Shown here one piece after another: positions 1 through 9,165 of a stretch of 64,000 nucleotides of DNA; position 1 is the stretch's first letter; each line of letters begins with the position of its first letter. Origin of the DNA: Arthrobacter sp. JZ12 (GTDB taxonomy: Bacteria > Actinomycetota > Actinomycetes > Actinomycetales > Micrococcaceae); assembly GCF_035189165.1 (NCBI RefSeq), contig NZ_CP045246.1, positions 1,674,001 through 1,738,000 on the forward strand, given 5' to 3'. A model generated the notes under the pieces. The model was not told the origin of the DNA and searched no databases. It saw nothing but the letters and a program-made list of their open reading frames with translations. The position numbers and the translations under genes are program-made.

Positions 1-99
1 GAGCGAATCACGTATATCCGCACCATCGTGCAGGGCAAGGCGGGGCAGGAGCCCGGCAAGACTATCGAAACCACACCCAACACCGGACAGTATCTGTGA
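1..99 (+). CDS. arc: Proteasome-associated AAA+ ATPase ARC/Mpa, C-terminal end (partial)
   Basis: Only the last 32 codons are in the window. They end in Gly-Gln-Tyr-Leu, the C-terminal motif by which Mpa/ARC hexamers dock into the alpha-ring pockets of the 20S proteasome. Known role of the family: recognise pupylated proteins through N-terminal coiled coils, unfold them with ATP and feed them to PrcAB. The stop codon overlaps the proposed GTG start of dop (GTGA), so the two are probably translationally coupled. The call rests on the GQYL end plus the neighbouring dop-pup-prcBA genes, as the ATPase domains lie outside the window. Confidence 0.9.
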   Translation, partial: ERITYIRTIVQGKAGQEPGKTIETTPNTGQYL

Positions 100-1748
100 C
101 AGAAGTCCCCACCGCTCCTGTTCCCTCCGGAAATGGTCCTTCCACCCTCACCGTCCATCGAGTGATGGGCACCGAGACCGAGTACGGAATCATCGCGCCC
201 GGAATCGCCGATGCGAACGCTACTGTGCTCTCCACCCAGGTAATCAACGCCTACGCGGCCACGCTCCGGGAGGGATTGGGCAACCTGGCCGGCACACGGT
301 GGGATTACACGGATGAGGCGCCGCTCTCGGATGCCAGGGGTTGGCAGATCGGCAGGAACTCCGCGGATCCCTCGCAGCTCACTGACGAACCGCCCGTCCT
401 GTCCGCAGAGCAAATTGCGCTGGTGGACCAGGGCATAAACGACCCGGCGGAAGATCCCGCGGTGCTGATGAACCTGGTGCTGGGCAACGGCGCCCGTCTC
501 TACGTCGACCACGCGCACCCCGAGTACTCCAGCCCGGAGGTGACCAGTCCGCTCGATGCGGTCCGCTGGGACCGGGCCGGCGACGTCGTCGTGCAGCGCG
601 CGATGCGGCGCATTGCCGCCACCCCGGGCTTCGCGCCGGTGCATCTGTACAAGAACAACACTGACGGCAAGAGCGTCTCCTACGGCTCCCACGAGAACTA
701 TCTGGTGCCGCGCAGCGTTCCGTTCGGCCGGATCGCGACGGCGCTCATTCCGTTCTTCGTGACACGGCAGGTGATCTGCGGCGCCGGCCGGATCGGAATA
801 GGCGCCCTAAACCAGCAACCCGGCTACCAGGTGAGCCAGCGCGCCGACTTCTTCGAGAACGAGGTGGGACTCGAGACCACCGTCCGCCGGCCTATCATCA
901 ACACCCGTGATGAGCCGCACGCTGTGGCGGAGAAGTACCGGAGGCTGCATGTCATCATCGGCGATGCCAACCTCAGCGAGGTGTCGAACTACCTCAAACT
1001 CGGAACAACATCCCTGATCCTGGCGCTTATCGAGCACGAACTGGCACCGGTCCCCGAAATTGCGGAGCCAGTGCGCGAACTCCAGGCCGTGAGCCACGAC
1101 CCCTCCCTTCGCCATCTGGTGAGGTTGGCCGACGGGCGCAAAGTCACGGCGCTGGATATTCAGGAGATGTACCTGCAGTCGGCACAGCGGGCGATCGATG
1201 GGCAGGGCGGCGCCGACTCCCAGACCTCTGACGTCTTGTCCCGCTGGGAGTCCCTGATTGCAACGCTGAGGCGTGACCCGCTTGAGGCAGCCCGGCAGGT
1301 GGACTGGATCGCAAAGCTCAAGGTGCTCCAGGCCTACCGGGACAGGGACGGCCTCGAATGGCACGACCCCCGCCTCGCGCTCATCGATCTTCAATACTCG
1401 GACCTACGGCCCGACAAGGGAATCTACTACCGCCTTGCCGCGCGGGGCGCGATGGAGCGGCTGATTACTGATGACGACGTCGTTCGTGCGGTAAGCGAGC
1501 CGCCCCGCGACACGCGCGCCTACTTCCGGGGCAGGTGCATCTCGTCCTTCCCGAAGGAAGTGGTCGGTGCCAGCTGGGATTCGATCATTTTCGAGCTTCC
1601 ATCTCAGCGGCGGCTGCAGCGTATTCAGACGCGGGAGCCGTTGCGCGGGACCGCAGCTCTCACGGAAGGCTTGTTCGCGGGTTCGCGCACGGCTGAGGAA
1701 TTTGTTTCCCGCCTTCAAGGCGGTCCAGAACCCAGCATGGCACCATAG
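96..1748 (+). CDS. dop: Pup deamidase/depupylase Dop
   Basis: Converts the C-terminal Gln of Pup to Glu so that it can be ligated, and also removes Pup from tagged proteins. It belongs to the glutamine-synthetase-like carboxylate-amine ligase fold shared with PafA. Visible features are the nucleotide-binding GTETEYG segment (about residues 25-31), an insertion of roughly 40 residues (about 78-120) matching the Dop-loop that distinguishes Dop from PafA, and [12 protein letters not shown], with Asp138 at the position of the catalytic aspartate. The frame opens at a GTG overlapping the arc stop and gives 550 aa. This leaves about 20 residues before the usual Dop N-terminus, so a start near GTG 162 or ATG 165 is possible; neither has a good ribosome binding site. 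Confidence 0.95.
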   Translation: MTEVPTAPVPSGNGPSTLTVHRVMGTETEYGIIAPGIADANATVLSTQVINAYAATLREGLGNLAGTRWDYTDEAPLSDARGWQIGRNSADPSQLTDEPPVLSAEQIALVDQGINDPAEDPAVLMNLVLGNGARLYVDHAHPEYSSPEVTSPLDAVRWDRAGDVVVQRAMRRIAATPGFAPVHLYKNNTDGKSVSYGSHENYLVPRSVPFGRIATALIPFFVTRQVICGAGRIGIGALNQQPGYQVSQRADFFENEVGLETTVRRPIINTRDEPHAVAEKYRRLHVIIGDANLSEVSNYLKLGTTSLILALIEHELAPVPEIAEPVRELQAVSHDPSLRHLVRLADGRKVTALDIQEMYLQSAQRAIDGQGGADSQTSDVLSRWESLIATLRRDPLEAARQVDWIAKLKVLQAYRDRDGLEWHDPRLALIDLQYSDLRPDKGIYYRLAARGAMERLITDDDVVRAVSEPPRDTRAYFRGRCISSFPKEVVGASWDSIIFELPSQRRLQRIQTREPLRGTAALTEGLFAGSRTAEEFVSRLQGGPEPSMAP

Positions 1749-1786
1749 AAGTAGCGGATAACAGGCCGAAGAGAAAGGCTCTCATC

Positions 1787-1996
1787 ATGGCAACACAGGA
1801 TCAGCGAAACACCGGATCGCGCCCCGAGGAACAGGATGAGGTCGCGCCTGACCCCGCACCCGCCGCCACCGGCGGCCAGGCCCAGGACACCAACCAGACG
1901 GAGGGCGTGGACGACCTGCTTGACGAGATCGACGGCGTGCTGGAGTCCAACGCCGAAGAGTTTGTCCGCGGGTTCGTACAGAAGGGCGGACAGTAA
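1787..1996 (+). CDS. pup: Prokaryotic ubiquitin-like protein Pup
   Basis: A 69-residue, acidic, low-complexity protein. The N-terminal half is rich in Gln, Glu, Pro and Ala and looks disordered; the C-terminal half (DDLLDEIDGVLESNAEEFVRG) is the helical part that binds the ATPase coiled coil. It ends in Gly-Gly-Gln, so this Pup is the Gln form and needs deamidation by Dop before PafA can attach it to substrate lysines. A GAGAAAGG ribosome binding site precedes the ATG. It lies between dop and prcB in an apparent operon, with only 3 bases before prcB. Confidence 0.98.
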   Translation: MATQDQRNTGSRPEEQDEVAPDPAPAATGGQAQDTNQTEGVDDLLDEIDGVLESNAEEFVRGFVQKGGQ

Positions 1997-1999
1997 CGC

Positions 2000-2818
2000 A
2001 TGCTGCCGGAAGACGCGGCCGCAGCGATCGGCCGGGCCGCATCCACCTCCTTCTCTGAATACATAGCTGATCAAAACCCAGCCGCCCTGCCGTCAGCCCG
2101 CGCCGTCGCGGGTCAGGGCGCTACGTCGGATCTGGTGCCGCACGCTACCACCATCGTGTCCCTGACCTATGCCGGAGGCGTGCTGATGGCAGGCGACCGG
2201 AGGGCCACCATGGGCAACGTGATCGCCAGCCGCCACATTGAGAAGGTGTTTCCGGCGGACATGTTCTCCGTCCTGGGTATCGCCGGAAGTGCAGGCATCG
2301 CCCTGGACATCACCCGCCTGTTCCAGGTGGAGCTTGAGCATTACGAGAAGATCGAGGGTACGCGCATGAGCCTCGACGGGAAGGCCAACCGCCTTGCGGC
2401 AATGATCCGGGCCAACCTTCCGCTTGCGCTCCAGGGCCTTGCGGTGGTTCCCCTGTTCGCCGGGTTCGACACCACACGAAGGATCGGGCGCCTGTTCTCC
2501 TATGACGTCACTGGTGGACGGTACGAGGAGCAGGAGCACCACACGGTCGGATCAGGATCGGTCTTCGCCCGTGGTGCTCTCAAGAAGCTCTGGAAGCCGA
2601 ACCTCTCGGAAGATGATGCCGTGAGGGTGGCCGTTGAGTCGCTGTACGACGCCGCGGACGACGATTCCGCTACCGGAGGTCCCGACGTCGTGCGCCAGCT
2701 GTGGCCGGTGGTTTACACGGTGAACGGAGCCGGCGCACGTCGGATTCCGGAGCGCAGCCTGGCTGAAGCCGCCGAGCAGGTCATCGCGTCCCGCTCCGTG
2801 TCCGGAAGGGAGGCGTGA
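2000..2818 (+). CDS. prcB: 20S proteasome subunit beta PrcB
   Basis: Catalytic beta subunit of the proteasome core. Residues 1-49 form a propeptide, and autocleavage exposes Thr50 as the active nucleophile (motif TTIVSL). Counting from that Thr, Asp17 (MAGDRR) and Lys33 (HIEKVF) are in the expected catalytic places. The residue just before the nucleophile is Ala (PHA/TT), where M. tuberculosis has Gly. The length of 272 aa is usual for actinobacteria. It is followed by prcA with a 4-base overlap or a few bases' gap, depending on the prcA start. Confidence 0.96.
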   Translation: MLPEDAAAAIGRAASTSFSEYIADQNPAALPSARAVAGQGATSDLVPHATTIVSLTYAGGVLMAGDRRATMGNVIASRHIEKVFPADMFSVLGIAGSAGIALDITRLFQVELEHYEKIEGTRMSLDGKANRLAAMIRANLPLALQGLAVVPLFAGFDTTRRIGRLFSYDVTGGRYEEQEHHTVGSGSVFARGALKKLWKPNLSEDDAVRVAVESLYDAADDDSATGGPDVVRQLWPVVYTVNGAGARRIPERSLAEAAEQVIASRSVSGREA

Positions 2819-2820
2819 CC

Positions 2821-3552
2821 ATGACACAGCAGTTTTATGTGTCTCCGGAACAGCTGATGAAGGACCGCGCCGATTTCGCGCGGAAGGGCATTGCACGCGG
2901 GCGATCCGTCGTCGTTCTCAGCTGCCGGGAGGGCATTGCCCTGGTGGCAGAGAATCCCTCTCCATCCCTTCATAAGCTCGGTGAGATCTACGACCGCATC
3001 GCTTTCGCGGCTGTCGGCAAGTACAACGAGTTTGAGAGCCTCCGTCAGGCCGGTGTTCGCTACGCCGACGTGCGCGGGTACTCCTACGACCGCGAGGATG
3101 TCACTGCGCGGGGGCTGGCGAGCGTCTATGCCCAGAGCCTGGGTGCGGTTTTCACTGCCGAAAGCAAGCCGTTCGAGGTTGAGCTCGCCGTCGCCGAGGT
3201 GGGCGCCGTTGTGCAACAGGACCACATCTACAGGCTCACCTTCGACGGTTCGATCGCGGATGAAACCGGATTCATCGTTATGGGCGGTCAGGCAGACGCG
3301 GTTGTCGAGGCCCTACGGGGCCGGTGGAGCCCGGAACTGGACTTTAGCGAGGCAATTCGTGCCGCGGTCGATTCTCTCCGGTATGACGGCGGCACCTCCT
3401 CTGAGCCGCGTGCCGAGCTGGGCTCGAAGACGCTCGAAGTGGCCGTTCTAGACCGCGATCCCCATACTGCCCGCGGGAGCGCCCGCGCCTTCCGGCGAAT
3501 CTCAGCCGGTGAGCTGGACTCCATGCTGAACAGTGAACGGGCGACACTGTAA
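2821..3552 (+). CDS. prcA: 20S proteasome subunit alpha PrcA
   Basis: Structural alpha subunit that forms the outer rings and gate of the proteasome core. The N-terminus ([16 protein letters not shown]) aligns residue for residue with the actinobacterial family if ATG 2821 is used. An AGGGAGG ribosome binding site 7 bases upstream supports this start over GTG 2815, which is nearly on top of that site. The protein is 243 aa. Its stop codon overlaps the pafA start by one base (TAATG), indicating translational coupling. It has no catalytic Thr, as expected for alpha subunits. Confidence 0.95.
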   Translation: MTQQFYVSPEQLMKDRADFARKGIARGRSVVVLSCREGIALVAENPSPSLHKLGEIYDRIAFAAVGKYNEFESLRQAGVRYADVRGYSYDREDVTARGLASVYAQSLGAVFTAESKPFEVELAVAEVGAVVQQDHIYRLTFDGSIADETGFIVMGGQADAVVEALRGRWSPELDFSEAIRAAVDSLRYDGGTSSEPRAELGSKTLEVAVLDRDPHTARGSARAFRRISAGELDSMLNSERATL

Positions 3553-4913
3553 TGGACCGGCGGATCTACGGAATTGAGACGGAGTTCGGAATTGCGTATT
3601 CCGGACCGAATTCCCGTCCGCTCTCCCCGGAGGAGGTAGCCCGCTACCTTTTCCGGAAGGTGGTGAGCTGGGGCAGGTCATCGAATGTTTTCCTGACCAA
3701 CGGCTCACGACTGTATCTCGACGTCGGATCCCATCCCGAGTACGCCACGGCTGAGTGCGACGACGTTGCCCAACTGATCGCACACGACCGGGCCGGCGAG
3801 CTCATCCTCGAGGACCTCATCACCGAAGCCCAGCGGAAGCTGGGTCAGGAGGGTTACGACGGCCGGGTCTACCTGTTCAAGAACAATACGGACTCGGCGG
3901 GCAATTCCTACGGCTCGCACGAGAATTACCTGATTCCGCGCAAACTTGAGTTCTCACGTCTCTCGGACATCCTGATCCCGTTCCTGGTTACGCGCCAACT
4001 GCTGGTTGGTGCCGGGAAGGTGCTGAAGACGCAGTCAGGGTCCATCTACGCGTTTTCGCAACGGGCCGACCACATCTGGGAGGGCGTCTCCTCGGCGACG
4101 ACCAGGTCCCGGCCCATCATCAATACCCGCGATGAGCCGCACGCCGATGCCGAGTTCTACCGCCGGCTGCACGTGATTGCCGGCGACTCGAACATGGCTG
4201 AGCCCACCACCCTCCTCAAAGTCGCATCCGTGGACCTGATCCTGCGCATGATCGAGGCCGGAGTCATCATGCGCGACTTCCGTCTTGAGAACCCGATCCG
4301 CAGCATCCGCGAGATCTCCCATGACCTCACCGGTCGCCAGCCGCTGAAGCTCGCCAACGGCAGGCGCGTTTCAGCCCTGGACATCCAGCGCGAGTATCTG
4401 GCCCGCGCCCGCAGCTTTGTTGAGTCGGAGGGCGCCCATACGCCGCACCTGGGCCGGGTTCTCGAGCTTTGGGAACGTACTTTGCGCGCAATCGAGACTG
4501 ACAATCACTCACTGGTGGAACGTGAGATCGACTGGGCGGTCAAGAAGAAGCTGATTGAGCGATACATGTCCAAGCATGATCTTGACCTCGATTCGGCGCG
4601 CGTCGCACAGATCGACCTCACCTACCATGACATTTCGCGCTCGCGCGGCCTGTTCTTCATGCTGCAGGGGCGGGGAGAGGTCGAACGCGTGGTGGACGAC
4701 GTCGATATCAAGGCAGCAGTTGACGTACCTCCGCAGACCACCAGGGCGCGGCTGCGCGGAGACTTCGTGCGCCGGGCGAAGGAGGCCAACCGGGACTTCA
4801 CGGTTGACTGGGTGCACCTGAAGCTGAATGATCGGGCGCAGCAAACAATTCTGTGCAAGGATCCGTTTGCCTCCGAGGACGAGCGCGTGAGCGCCCTCCT
4901 GGAACACCTCTGA
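3552..4913 (+). CDS. pafA: Pup-protein ligase PafA
   Basis: Uses ATP to phosphorylate the C-terminal Glu of Pup and joins it to substrate lysines by an isopeptide bond. It is a homologue of Dop lacking the Dop-loop: the N-terminal YGIETEFG motif (residues 6-13) is followed directly by [13 protein letters not shown], with Asp57 as the likely catalytic aspartate. [17 protein letters not shown] (about residues 115-131) is the shared ligand-binding stretch. The length of 453 aa is typical. It completes the Pup-proteasome operon and is translationally coupled to prcA. Confidence 0.97.
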   Translation: MDRRIYGIETEFGIAYSGPNSRPLSPEEVARYLFRKVVSWGRSSNVFLTNGSRLYLDVGSHPEYATAECDDVAQLIAHDRAGELILEDLITEAQRKLGQEGYDGRVYLFKNNTDSAGNSYGSHENYLIPRKLEFSRLSDILIPFLVTRQLLVGAGKVLKTQSGSIYAFSQRADHIWEGVSSATTRSRPIINTRDEPHADAEFYRRLHVIAGDSNMAEPTTLLKVASVDLILRMIEAGVIMRDFRLENPIRSIREISHDLTGRQPLKLANGRRVSALDIQREYLARARSFVESEGAHTPHLGRVLELWERTLRAIETDNHSLVEREIDWAVKKKLIERYMSKHDLDLDSARVAQIDLTYHDISRSRGLFFMLQGRGEVERVVDDVDIKAAVDVPPQTTRARLRGDFVRRAKEANRDFTVDWVHLKLNDRAQQTILCKDPFASEDERVSALLEHL

Positions 4914-5041
4914 TGCACCCTTTCGGGACTGTTCGGGAGAAACTGGCCGATCAGACCCGTTAGGGTAGGAAAGTCCGGTGCCGAGAGGGCGGCCGGCAGG
5001 ATCGCGAAACCGCGTTCTCCATCCCACTCGAAAGAAATACC

Positions 5042-5983
5042 GTGCGAAAAGTATTAGCATTCCTGCTGCCCCTTTTGCTGTTCGTGACAGCGTGCGGCGG
5101 CGCCAGCACTCCCGCTGATTTCGGCAACGACGGCGGCAGGACCGCCGGAGCCGCCGAAAGCCTCGAATCTGTCGAGGTTGAAGACGCCGGACCCGATACC
5201 GCTCCGGAGGTCACCTTTGACACTCCGCTCGACATCACCGAACAGGGCGCGCGCTCCGTTACGGAAGGTGATGGAGCAGTCGTGGAAGCCGGCCAGAACG
5301 TTGACCTGCACGTAGTTTCCCTGAACACCGAGGACGGCTCGTCGATCCAGGACTCATACCAGTCGGGCGCACCGCAGATGCTGGCCATGGACGAGCAGCT
5401 CAAGGAAATCTACCCGCCGCTTTACGAGGTGCTGGTGGGCGCGAAGGTCGGCTCGCAGATCGCGTTCGCAATTCCCGCCGACGCGGCGCAGCCCCAGAGC
5501 CAGGACGTGCTCCTCGTCCTGCAGGTCATCAGCGCCGAGAACCCGCCGAAGAAGCTCTCTTCGGAGGAAGTTGCGGGGCTGGAGGAAGCAGGACAGCTGC
5601 CGACCGTCACCGTGGACGGAGAAGGGGTTCCGTCGATTGAGTTCCCCGAGAATGAGGCTCCCGCTGACCTGGTGGTAAAGGTCATTGAAGAGGGCTCCGG
5701 TGAGGAAGTCACCGAGGCAGACACCATTGCTGCCAACTACACCGGATGGAGCTGGCAGGGCGACAAGTTCGACTCCAGCTTTGACCGGGGAGAGCCTTCG
5801 GAGTTCCCGCTCAGTGGCGTGATTCCCGGATGGACGCAGGGACTCTCTGGGCTGAAGGTCGGCTCCAAGGTCCTGCTGGTCATCCCGTCCGTCATGGCCT
5901 ATGGTGACGCACCGGCAGGAGGCCAGCCCGGAGGGCCGCTGGCGTTCTATGTCGAGATCGTTGAAAAAGTACCCGCACAGTAA
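5042..5983 (+). CDS. FKBP-type peptidyl-prolyl isomerase, lipoprotein
   Basis: A GTG start is followed by a short signal peptide and a lipobox, VTAC, with Cys19 as the lipidation site, so the 313-aa protein should sit on the outer face of the membrane. Residues about 60-170 look like a degenerate FKBP-type domain. Residues about 205-310 are a good FKBP domain (DKFDSSFDRG, VIPGWTQGL, VIPSVMAYGD). The expected role is folding of exported proteins around proline. It stands between pafA and a second FKBP gene 9 bases downstream. The 128-bp gap from pafA suggests its own promoter. Confidence 0.9.
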   Translation: MRKVLAFLLPLLLFVTACGGASTPADFGNDGGRTAGAAESLESVEVEDAGPDTAPEVTFDTPLDITEQGARSVTEGDGAVVEAGQNVDLHVVSLNTEDGSSIQDSYQSGAPQMLAMDEQLKEIYPPLYEVLVGAKVGSQIAFAIPADAAQPQSQDVLLVLQVISAENPPKKLSSEEVAGLEEAGQLPTVTVDGEGVPSIEFPENEAPADLVVKVIEEGSGEEVTEADTIAANYTGWSWQGDKFDSSFDRGEPSEFPLSGVIPGWTQGLSGLKVGSKVLLVIPSVMAYGDAPAGGQPGGPLAFYVEIVEKVPAQ

Positions 5984-5992
5984 GGAACACCC

Positions 5993-6388
5993 ATGTCATT
6001 TGGACAGCGTGATTACGACCGCACAAAGCCGGAAGTGGATTTCCCCGGCGACGATCTTCCTCAGGATCTCGTGATCAAGGACCTCATCGAGGGTACGGGC
6101 AGGGAAGCCCAGCCTGGCGACACCGTCTCCGCGCACTACGTCGGTGTGGCTTTCTCCACGGGTGAGGAATTCGACTCCTCCTGGAACCGGGGTACGCCGC
6201 TCGACTTCCGAATCGGAGTGGGACAGGTCATTCAGGGCTGGGACCAGGGAATCCCCGGCATGAAGGTCGGTGGCCGTCGCCGCCTGGAGATTCCGCCGCA
6301 TCTGGCATACGGAGACCGGGGCGCCGGTTCTGCAATCGCGCCCGGCGAGTCCCTGATCTTCGTGGTGGACCTGATGGGCGTCCGCTAG
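5993..6388 (+). CDS. FKBP-type peptidyl-prolyl cis-trans isomerase, cytoplasmic
   Basis: A 131-aa single-domain FKBP without a signal peptide. Canonical landmarks are all present: FDSSWNRGTPLDF, VIQGWDQGIPGMKVGGRRRLEIPP, HLAYGDRG and the final strand SLIFVVDLM. It should catalyse cis-trans isomerisation of proline peptide bonds in the cytoplasm. It is co-transcribed with the lipoprotein FKBP 9 bases upstream and is followed by a strong hairpin that separates it from pafBC. Confidence 0.93.
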   Translation: MSFGQRDYDRTKPEVDFPGDDLPQDLVIKDLIEGTGREAQPGDTVSAHYVGVAFSTGEEFDSSWNRGTPLDFRIGVGQVIQGWDQGIPGMKVGGRRRLEIPPHLAYGDRGAGSAIAPGESLIFVVDLMGVR

Positions 6389-6422
6389 TCCGGCAGCTTC
6401 TGAAACCGGATCCGTCGACGAG

Positions 6423-6462
6423 CGAGGGGCGGGCAACACCAAGCGGTGTTGCCCGCCCCTCG
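6423..6462 (+). terminator. Perfect 18-bp hairpin after the FKBP genes
   Basis: Arms 6423-6440 and 6445-6462 are perfectly complementary around a 4-base AAGC loop. No T-tract follows on the plus strand, so it may terminate weakly or act with Rho. It covers the open frame upstream of the chosen pafBC start, which argues against any pafBC start before it. Confidence 0.75.
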
Positions 6463-6486
6463 TCATGTGTCGAAGAGGGAAAAGGG

Positions 6487-6492
6487 TATCCT
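6487..6492 (+). promoter_or_regulatory. -10 element (TATCCT) of pafBC, leaderless spacing
   Basis: TATCCT ends 7 bases before the GTG start of pafBC, so transcription should begin at or next to the start codon. No clear -35 is seen, as is common for actinobacterial promoters. Confidence 0.5.
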
Positions 6493-6499
6493 TTCCACC

Positions 6500-8500
6500 G
6501 TGTCAGCGAAACGAACCGAGCGTCTGCTCACTCTGGTGATGCTGCTCCTGTCCAGCCGGAGGGGCTGGACCAAGGAGGAGCTGTTTCGCGAGATCGAACT
6601 GTACGCGGAGGCACCCACTCCCGCGGCGAGGGAGAAGCTGTTCGACCGGGACAAGGCGACCCTCCGGGAACAGGGGATTCCCGTGGAGTCCTTCAGCGAG
6701 GATCCGTTGTTCGAACAGGACAATACATCCATCCGCTACCGGATCAACGCCGAGGATTACCGCCTGCCGGGCATGAGCTTCACGGCGGCGGAGTCAGCCG
6801 CACTTACGGTTGCCGCAGGCATGTGGGCCGAAGCCGCACTCGGATCCTCTGCCGCCCGGGCCCTCCGGAAGCTTGAGGGCCTCGGAGTGGGCGCTGGGAC
6901 AGGCCCCACAAGTCCGATCGACGTGCGCATTCACACCAATGAACCGTTCTGGGATGCGCTGTGGGAGGCAACGGCGAAACGGCGGACGGTTCGATTCGGC
7001 TACCGGGCGGCAAGTACCGGGGATGAACGGCAGCGCACGGTTCAGCCTTGGGGCCTCGGGACCCGTTTCGGCCACTGGTACCTCGTAGGTTACGACGTCG
7101 ACCGCCGCGCCGAGCGTTGGTTCCGGCTCAGCCGCATGACTTCAGCTCCGCTGACGGTCGAGGGCACCTACAGCGTGCCTGCCGATTTCTTGATGTCGGC
7201 TTCCCTTGCCTCCTTGCCCGCTGTACATGGAAGCAGCCGCGCAACTGTGGAGGTGCGCAAGGGAACCTGTCAGCTGCTGCGAACCCGTCCCGGGGCAGTC
7301 GTAGGGGTGCGCAGCGATGAGTGGGACGTCGTGGACTATGGGTTCACCGACGAGGCCACCGCCGCCGCCGAGATTGCCTCGCTCGGCGCCAACGCCGTCG
7401 TTATATCGCCCCCGTCGCTTGCGTTTGAGGTTGTACGCAGGCTGGAAGGTGCCGTTGCGGGGCTGGAGGCCGCGCCGCCGTCGTTCACTCTGCCTGAAAA
7501 GCCGGAGCCGCAGACGGCTGGAGCCACGGGCCGAAGAGAAAGCAGCTCCGCTGAAAACCGGTTGCTGCGGCTGCTCGACCTGGTGCCGTACCTGCTCAAC
7601 CATCCCGGGGTAGAGGTGGCCGCCGCCGCGCGGGACTTCGGTATCTCGCCTGCGCAGCTCATCAAGGACGTGGAGCTCCTGTTCGTAAGCGGTCCGCGAT
7701 TCTATCCGGACGGGTTGATCGACATTCAGTTGGAGGAGGGACGCATCCAGCTCAGTGATCCACAGGCATTGGGGGAGCCCATCCGATTCGGGCTCGATGA
7801 GGTGTGCGCGCTACTGGTTGGATTGGATACCCTGGCCAACCTGCCGGGGCTGCCCGACGATTCCGCGGTCCGGTCTGCCCGCGAGAAACTTCGCGCTGCG
7901 GCCGGCAGCACCTCCAGGCTGAACGACTCGTTGGCCGCCGTGCTTACCGAAGATGAGCTGACTCCGGTCCTGTCCACGCTACGGACAGCTATCGAGCAGC
8001 GTAGGCAGGTGCACCTTCGGTACGTCGTTCCCGCGCGCGACGAGATGACTGAGCGTTTCGTTGAGCCGCTGCGTGCCTTCCTCCACGAAGACGCCTGGTA
8101 CCTCGACGCCTGGTGCCATCGGGCAGGCGGACGAAGGAATTTCCGCCTGGATCGGATCCGGGCAATCGAACTCACGGATGCGCCGGCAGTCATGGATGAA
8201 AGCTCTCTCAACCCGGCTCCGGACGTATTCGACCGCTCCGTTGCTTCCGAGTCCGTCATCCTGGTCCTGGCCTCAAGCGCTCGATGGATTGCGCAGTCCT
8301 ACACGGCCGAGCGCTCCGCTGTTACGGACGACGGGCGCCTGGCTGCCGAGATCAAGGTCACAACAACGTCGTGGATTCCCGGTCTCATTGCGGGACAGGG
8401 CGGCGAATGCACGGTTGCCGCGCCTTCCCTTCTGAGGGAAAAGGCCCTCACTTTTGCGCGGGCGGCGCTTGAGAATTACGCACCGGTTCGCGGCACCTAG
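6500..8500 (+). CDS. pafBC: PafBC fused WYL-domain transcriptional regulator
   Basis: In mycobacteria PafB and PafC are two proteins acting together as the LexA-independent activator of DNA-damage genes, sensing single-stranded DNA; in Arthrobacter they are fused. This 666-aa frame shows the tandem: winged-helix DNA-binding region (residues about 1-80), WYL domain 1 (about 145-250, HWYLVGYD), a second helix-turn-helix region (about 355-430) and WYL domain 2 (about 515-600, AWYLDAWC). The GTG start gives VSAKRTERLLTLV, and longer starts run into the terminator hairpin. Linkage to the Pup genes matches the mycobacterial order. Confidence 0.93.
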   Translation: MSAKRTERLLTLVMLLLSSRRGWTKEELFREIELYAEAPTPAAREKLFDRDKATLREQGIPVESFSEDPLFEQDNTSIRYRINAEDYRLPGMSFTAAESAALTVAAGMWAEAALGSSAARALRKLEGLGVGAGTGPTSPIDVRIHTNEPFWDALWEATAKRRTVRFGYRAASTGDERQRTVQPWGLGTRFGHWYLVGYDVDRRAERWFRLSRMTSAPLTVEGTYSVPADFLMSASLASLPAVHGSSRATVEVRKGTCQLLRTRPGAVVGVRSDEWDVVDYGFTDEATAAAEIASLGANAVVISPPSLAFEVVRRLEGAVAGLEAAPPSFTLPEKPEPQTAGATGRRESSSAENRLLRLLDLVPYLLNHPGVEVAAAARDFGISPAQLIKDVELLFVSGPRFYPDGLIDIQLEEGRIQLSDPQALGEPIRFGLDEVCALLVGLDTLANLPGLPDDSAVRSAREKLRAAAGSTSRLNDSLAAVLTEDELTPVLSTLRTAIEQRRQVHLRYVVPARDEMTERFVEPLRAFLHEDAWYLDAWCHRAGGRRNFRLDRIRAIELTDAPAVMDESSLNPAPDVFDRSVASESVILVLASSARWIAQSYTAERSAVTDDGRLAAEIKVTTTSWIPGLIAGQGGECTVAAPSLLREKALTFARAALENYAPVRGT

Positions 8501-8503
8501 ACT
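8498..8503 (+). promoter_or_regulatory. -10 element (TAGACT) of the small membrane protein gene
   Basis: TAGACT overlaps the pafBC stop codon and ends 6 bases before the downstream ATG, implying a leaderless transcript. There is no Shine-Dalgarno sequence. Confidence 0.5.
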
Positions 8504-8509
8504 GTCCCT

Positions 8510-8842
8510 ATGGAATGGTGGACTTGGATACTGCTGTGGCTTGCCCTCGTTGCGCTGTCCCTTCTCTTCCTGGGGTTCCTCGCCTGGCGGCTCTTCAAGG
8601 GGTTCACTGCCCTGATGGACGAACTGGGCCGGGCAGGCGAGCTGCTGACGCCGTCGAATCCTGTCAACGAGGAAAGCGACCCGGTGCAACAACTGCCCGC
8701 GGCATTCCGCGACCCGGCGGAAGTGCGGGCGCACATCGCGGTTGCCGCCCGGGAACGCAGGTGGCGGCGACTGGAACGCAGAGTGCGACGCCGGTCACTG
8801 CGCGGCCAGCCGCAGCTGCTGCGTGACATGCCGCACCTATGA
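8510..8842 (+). CDS. Small membrane protein of unknown function
   Basis: I do not recognise a family. The 110-aa product has one strong membrane helix (about residues 5-28) after MEWWTW. An amphipathic stretch and a C-terminal third very rich in Arg follow (RERRWRRLERRVRRRSLR), so it is probably single-pass with a cytoplasmic basic tail. It sits between pafBC and tatA, a place with no gene in M. tuberculosis, and has its own leaderless -10. It could be a nucleic-acid- or lipid-binding accessory protein, but nothing in the sequence decides this. Confidence 0.7.
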   Translation: MEWWTWILLWLALVALSLLFLGFLAWRLFKGFTALMDELGRAGELLTPSNPVNEESDPVQQLPAAFRDPAEVRAHIAVAARERRWRRLERRVRRRSLRGQPQLLRDMPHL

Positions 8843-8881
8843 CCTAGACTTAACACGAACGCACCGAGAGGACTTTTCGTC

Positions 8882-9157
8882 ATGCAGATTCAGGGTTGGC
8901 ACATTCTCATCATCATCGTCATTGCGATCCTGCTGTTTGGTGCGCCCAAGCTTCCGGGTCTCGCACGCAGCGTGGGGCAGTCGCTGCGCATCTTCAAGTC
9001 GGAAGTCCGGCAGATGAAGGAAGAGAACGGCCCTAACGACGCCGACGCTTCCTCACCGGTAGAAGGCCGCGTCGTCGATTCCCCGCGCCAGGACACCCAC
9101 CGGAACACCGGTTCCACCCGCTCCTCGGAGCCGGGTAGCACGTCTTCCACCACCTGA
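8882..9157 (+). CDS. tatA: Sec-independent protein translocase subunit TatA
   Basis: Pore-forming subunit of the twin-arginine pathway, which exports folded proteins. The 91-aa protein has the standard plan: a short N-terminal membrane helix (about residues 5-18), the FG hinge (Phe19-Gly20), an amphipathic helix (KLPGLARSVGQSLRIFKSEV) and a polar, disordered tail. A GAGAGG ribosome binding site lies upstream. tatC follows 8 bases later. Confidence 0.95.
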   Translation: MQIQGWHILIIIVIAILLFGAPKLPGLARSVGQSLRIFKSEVRQMKEENGPNDADASSPVEGRVVDSPRQDTHRNTGSTRSSEPGSTSSTT

Positions 9158-9165
9158 GCAGTAGT

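Noticed and set aside
4914..5041. AAAGTCCGG segment reminiscent of RNase P RNA
   Set aside because: Only a few bases match and the 128-bp gap is too short for the rest of the molecule.
6446..6499. Upstream extension of pafBC
   Set aside because: Begins inside the terminator hairpin; the GTG at 6500 fits the family N-terminus and a -10 seven bases upstream.
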